Position numbers and translations under genes: made by a program. Positions 62,604-64,000 of a stretch of DNA of 64,000 nt are shown in pieces. Source of the DNA: Lepidodermella squamata (taxonomy: Eukaryota; Gastrotricha). Each line of letters starts with the position of its first letter. Within the stretch, counting starts at the first letter, position 1. The stretch is taken from positions 4,650,001 through 4,714,000 of the forward strand of contig JBLDXI010000013.1 in NCBI GenBank assembly GCA_047495785.1. The letters are read 5' to 3'. Under the pieces are notes generated by a model. That model saw only the letters and a program-made list of their open reading frames with translations, was not told the origin of the DNA and did not search any database.

Positions 62604-63362
62604 TCAGACCCCAGAAAGTTTGGAAACGCCCAACAAGCTGCCGGTGCTCAGCCGAGGGACTAACAAGTATGGCAAAGAGTTAAAGCAGGCTTGTCGAAAT
62701 TTAGCCGTTGCTTTTTCGATCAGCTGTGTGCCGTACTTCTTAGGAATAAAATCATGCCATAACACGACAAGCGGGTCCAAGTTGATAACTTCTTCCTTCA
62801 CTGGTGATAGAATCAGCAAAGGATGCCGACCTCTGTCATCGTAGCGGCAGAAGCGTTTCGGGTCTCTCGCGAGGGCTTTTAGCTGCACATTTGCTTCGCC
62901 ATCTCGACATATCTCGTACTCTGATGTCGCTGCTAATTTCTCGGCCGCGGACATCCTTTCCTCCAGAGGCTTTGTGTCGAAGTCATTTGGCTCGGCAGGT
63001 GTTTTCACCTGGGACATGTAGTAATTCTTCCAAGAAGTCAGGTGTTTTAGCAAGTTATCATCGGTTCTTGGCATCTTGTTTAATGCAAGGTTGCAAAGGA
63101 AAAGAGCCTCCAATTTTTTACCAAGGCCGAATGCGGCGTACTGCATGTAGTCGAGGATTTCCGATTCTCGTATCGAGCCAATTTCGCTGGCATATGTACT
63201 GTTGAAAACTCGCCAAGCATTGAGCGCTGCTGCGTAGAGTTCTTCGAACTTCTTGGCATCTGACAGTTCCTGCAACGGTTTGTACGCTTCGTAGAGTTCA
63301 GTTGAAGTTTCTGAACCAGTTGACAACTTGAACGTTAGCAAAAGGATGAGGGCAATACTCAT
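62604..63362 (-). pseudogene. Prolyl 4-hydroxylase alpha, 3'-truncated array copy 3
   Basis: Same 252-codon product as the copy at 61675, 1687 bases further on, with the same signal peptide and truncated catalytic domain. Confidence 0.85.
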
Positions 63363-64000
63363 TGTAAAAACTTGATAACCAGATTTTTGGAGTACTAATG
63401 GTTGATGAAATTGAGCACTATAAGTTTATATCCAACGTTTCGGTTATTTTCCATAACCTTCTTCAAGGATATCAAGGGTAACATTTCCGCATGAAGTTGA
63501 TATTATAAAATTAAGGCGGAAATTTTAAATTAGCGTTAGTGAGGATTATAAGCCTAATCTGATCCAGTAAGTTGAGCTATTCTAACTAAAATTTTCTCGG
63601 CTTGTTCGACTGCACTTCTCATGAAAGATGGACTCCGTGAAGAGTTTCGCCTTAATCGAATCGAATTGGTATCCCTGAAGATGGTTATGAAAAAGAACCG
63701 AAACGTTGGATATAAACTTATAGCGCCCAATCTCTTTGTAAAAGGATGTATAATAGGTACTAATAGTCAGTAATTTTTACATCTTTGCGCCCGAATGAAT
63801 TTTTTAACCGCTATTTGTTGAATCACCTGCCTGTGTTATTGAATGATGACTGCGTAGAGTTCTTACATCTTTGTAGTCCGTTAACGCACGCAGCGAACCT
63901 ATCTGAAGGATGGCGGTCATTACAAAGCATGACAATGGACGGCACCGCAAATAATAAGACTCTCAAGGAGAACTCGGCGAGCTTCATAGTATCTGAGGAT

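Larger units (their letters stand above)
59362..64000. repeat. 1687-base tandem array, at least 2.75 units
   Basis: Sequence from 59362 recurs at 61049 and 62736 with a period of exactly 1687 bases and essentially no differences, and runs off the window end. Each unit holds the 5' part of a prolyl 4-hydroxylase alpha gene (-), its upstream region with a large inverted repeat, and about 600 bases of other sequence. Near-perfect identity means recent amplification or gene conversion. Confidence 0.97.

Overview
The window is genomic DNA of a small invertebrate animal. Genes have many introns with GT-AG borders, usually ending in TTTTCAG. Introns are AT-rich and exons richer in GC. Proteins include metazoan mosaic types (PAN/apple, SUEL lectin, discoidin, sushi, CAP, ShKT) and a complete HYDIN, a motile-cilium protein that nematodes, as far as known, lack. 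The phylum cannot be fixed from this sequence; a nematode is unlikely despite the splice-site style.

Layout. 1-4430: duplicated blocks holding a secreted repeat protein gene (+) and a broken HYDIN exon copy (-). 5909-11239 (+): a dopamine D2-like receptor, 7 exons. 12066-23084 (-): a 17-exon secreted PAN/SUEL/discoidin/sushi mosaic. 25661-29420 (-): a CAP-EGF-ShKT secreted protein with retroelement relics in its large intron. 29603-30313 (-): a TEN1-like gene and MZT1, 27 bases apart. 32164-54883 (+): HYDIN, about 5384 residues in 15 inferred exons, with two genes nested antisense in its introns. 55228-58535: rearranged duplicate of HYDIN pieces and the nested gene. 59134-64000: a prolyl 4-hydroxylase alpha gene and a 1687-base tandem array of its truncated copies.

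The most unusual content is a three-member family of secreted repeat proteins (362-1716 +, 46813-47126 -, 55989-56907 -). They share an 11-codon signal exon, a 58-59 base intron, a matching start of exon 2 and a matching promoter (TATA box, ATGCAA element, repeated upstream motif). The rest of each protein is a tandem array, and the arrays differ: 28-residue units in one member, 9-residue units in the other two. One member sits antisense inside a HYDIN intron. The other copies are accompanied by HYDIN exon debris, which suggests the family spread by segmental duplication from the HYDIN locus.

Exon structures were inferred by eye from splice signals, reading phase and domain continuity. In the receptor, mosaic, CAP and HYDIN genes the phases agree at every junction listed.
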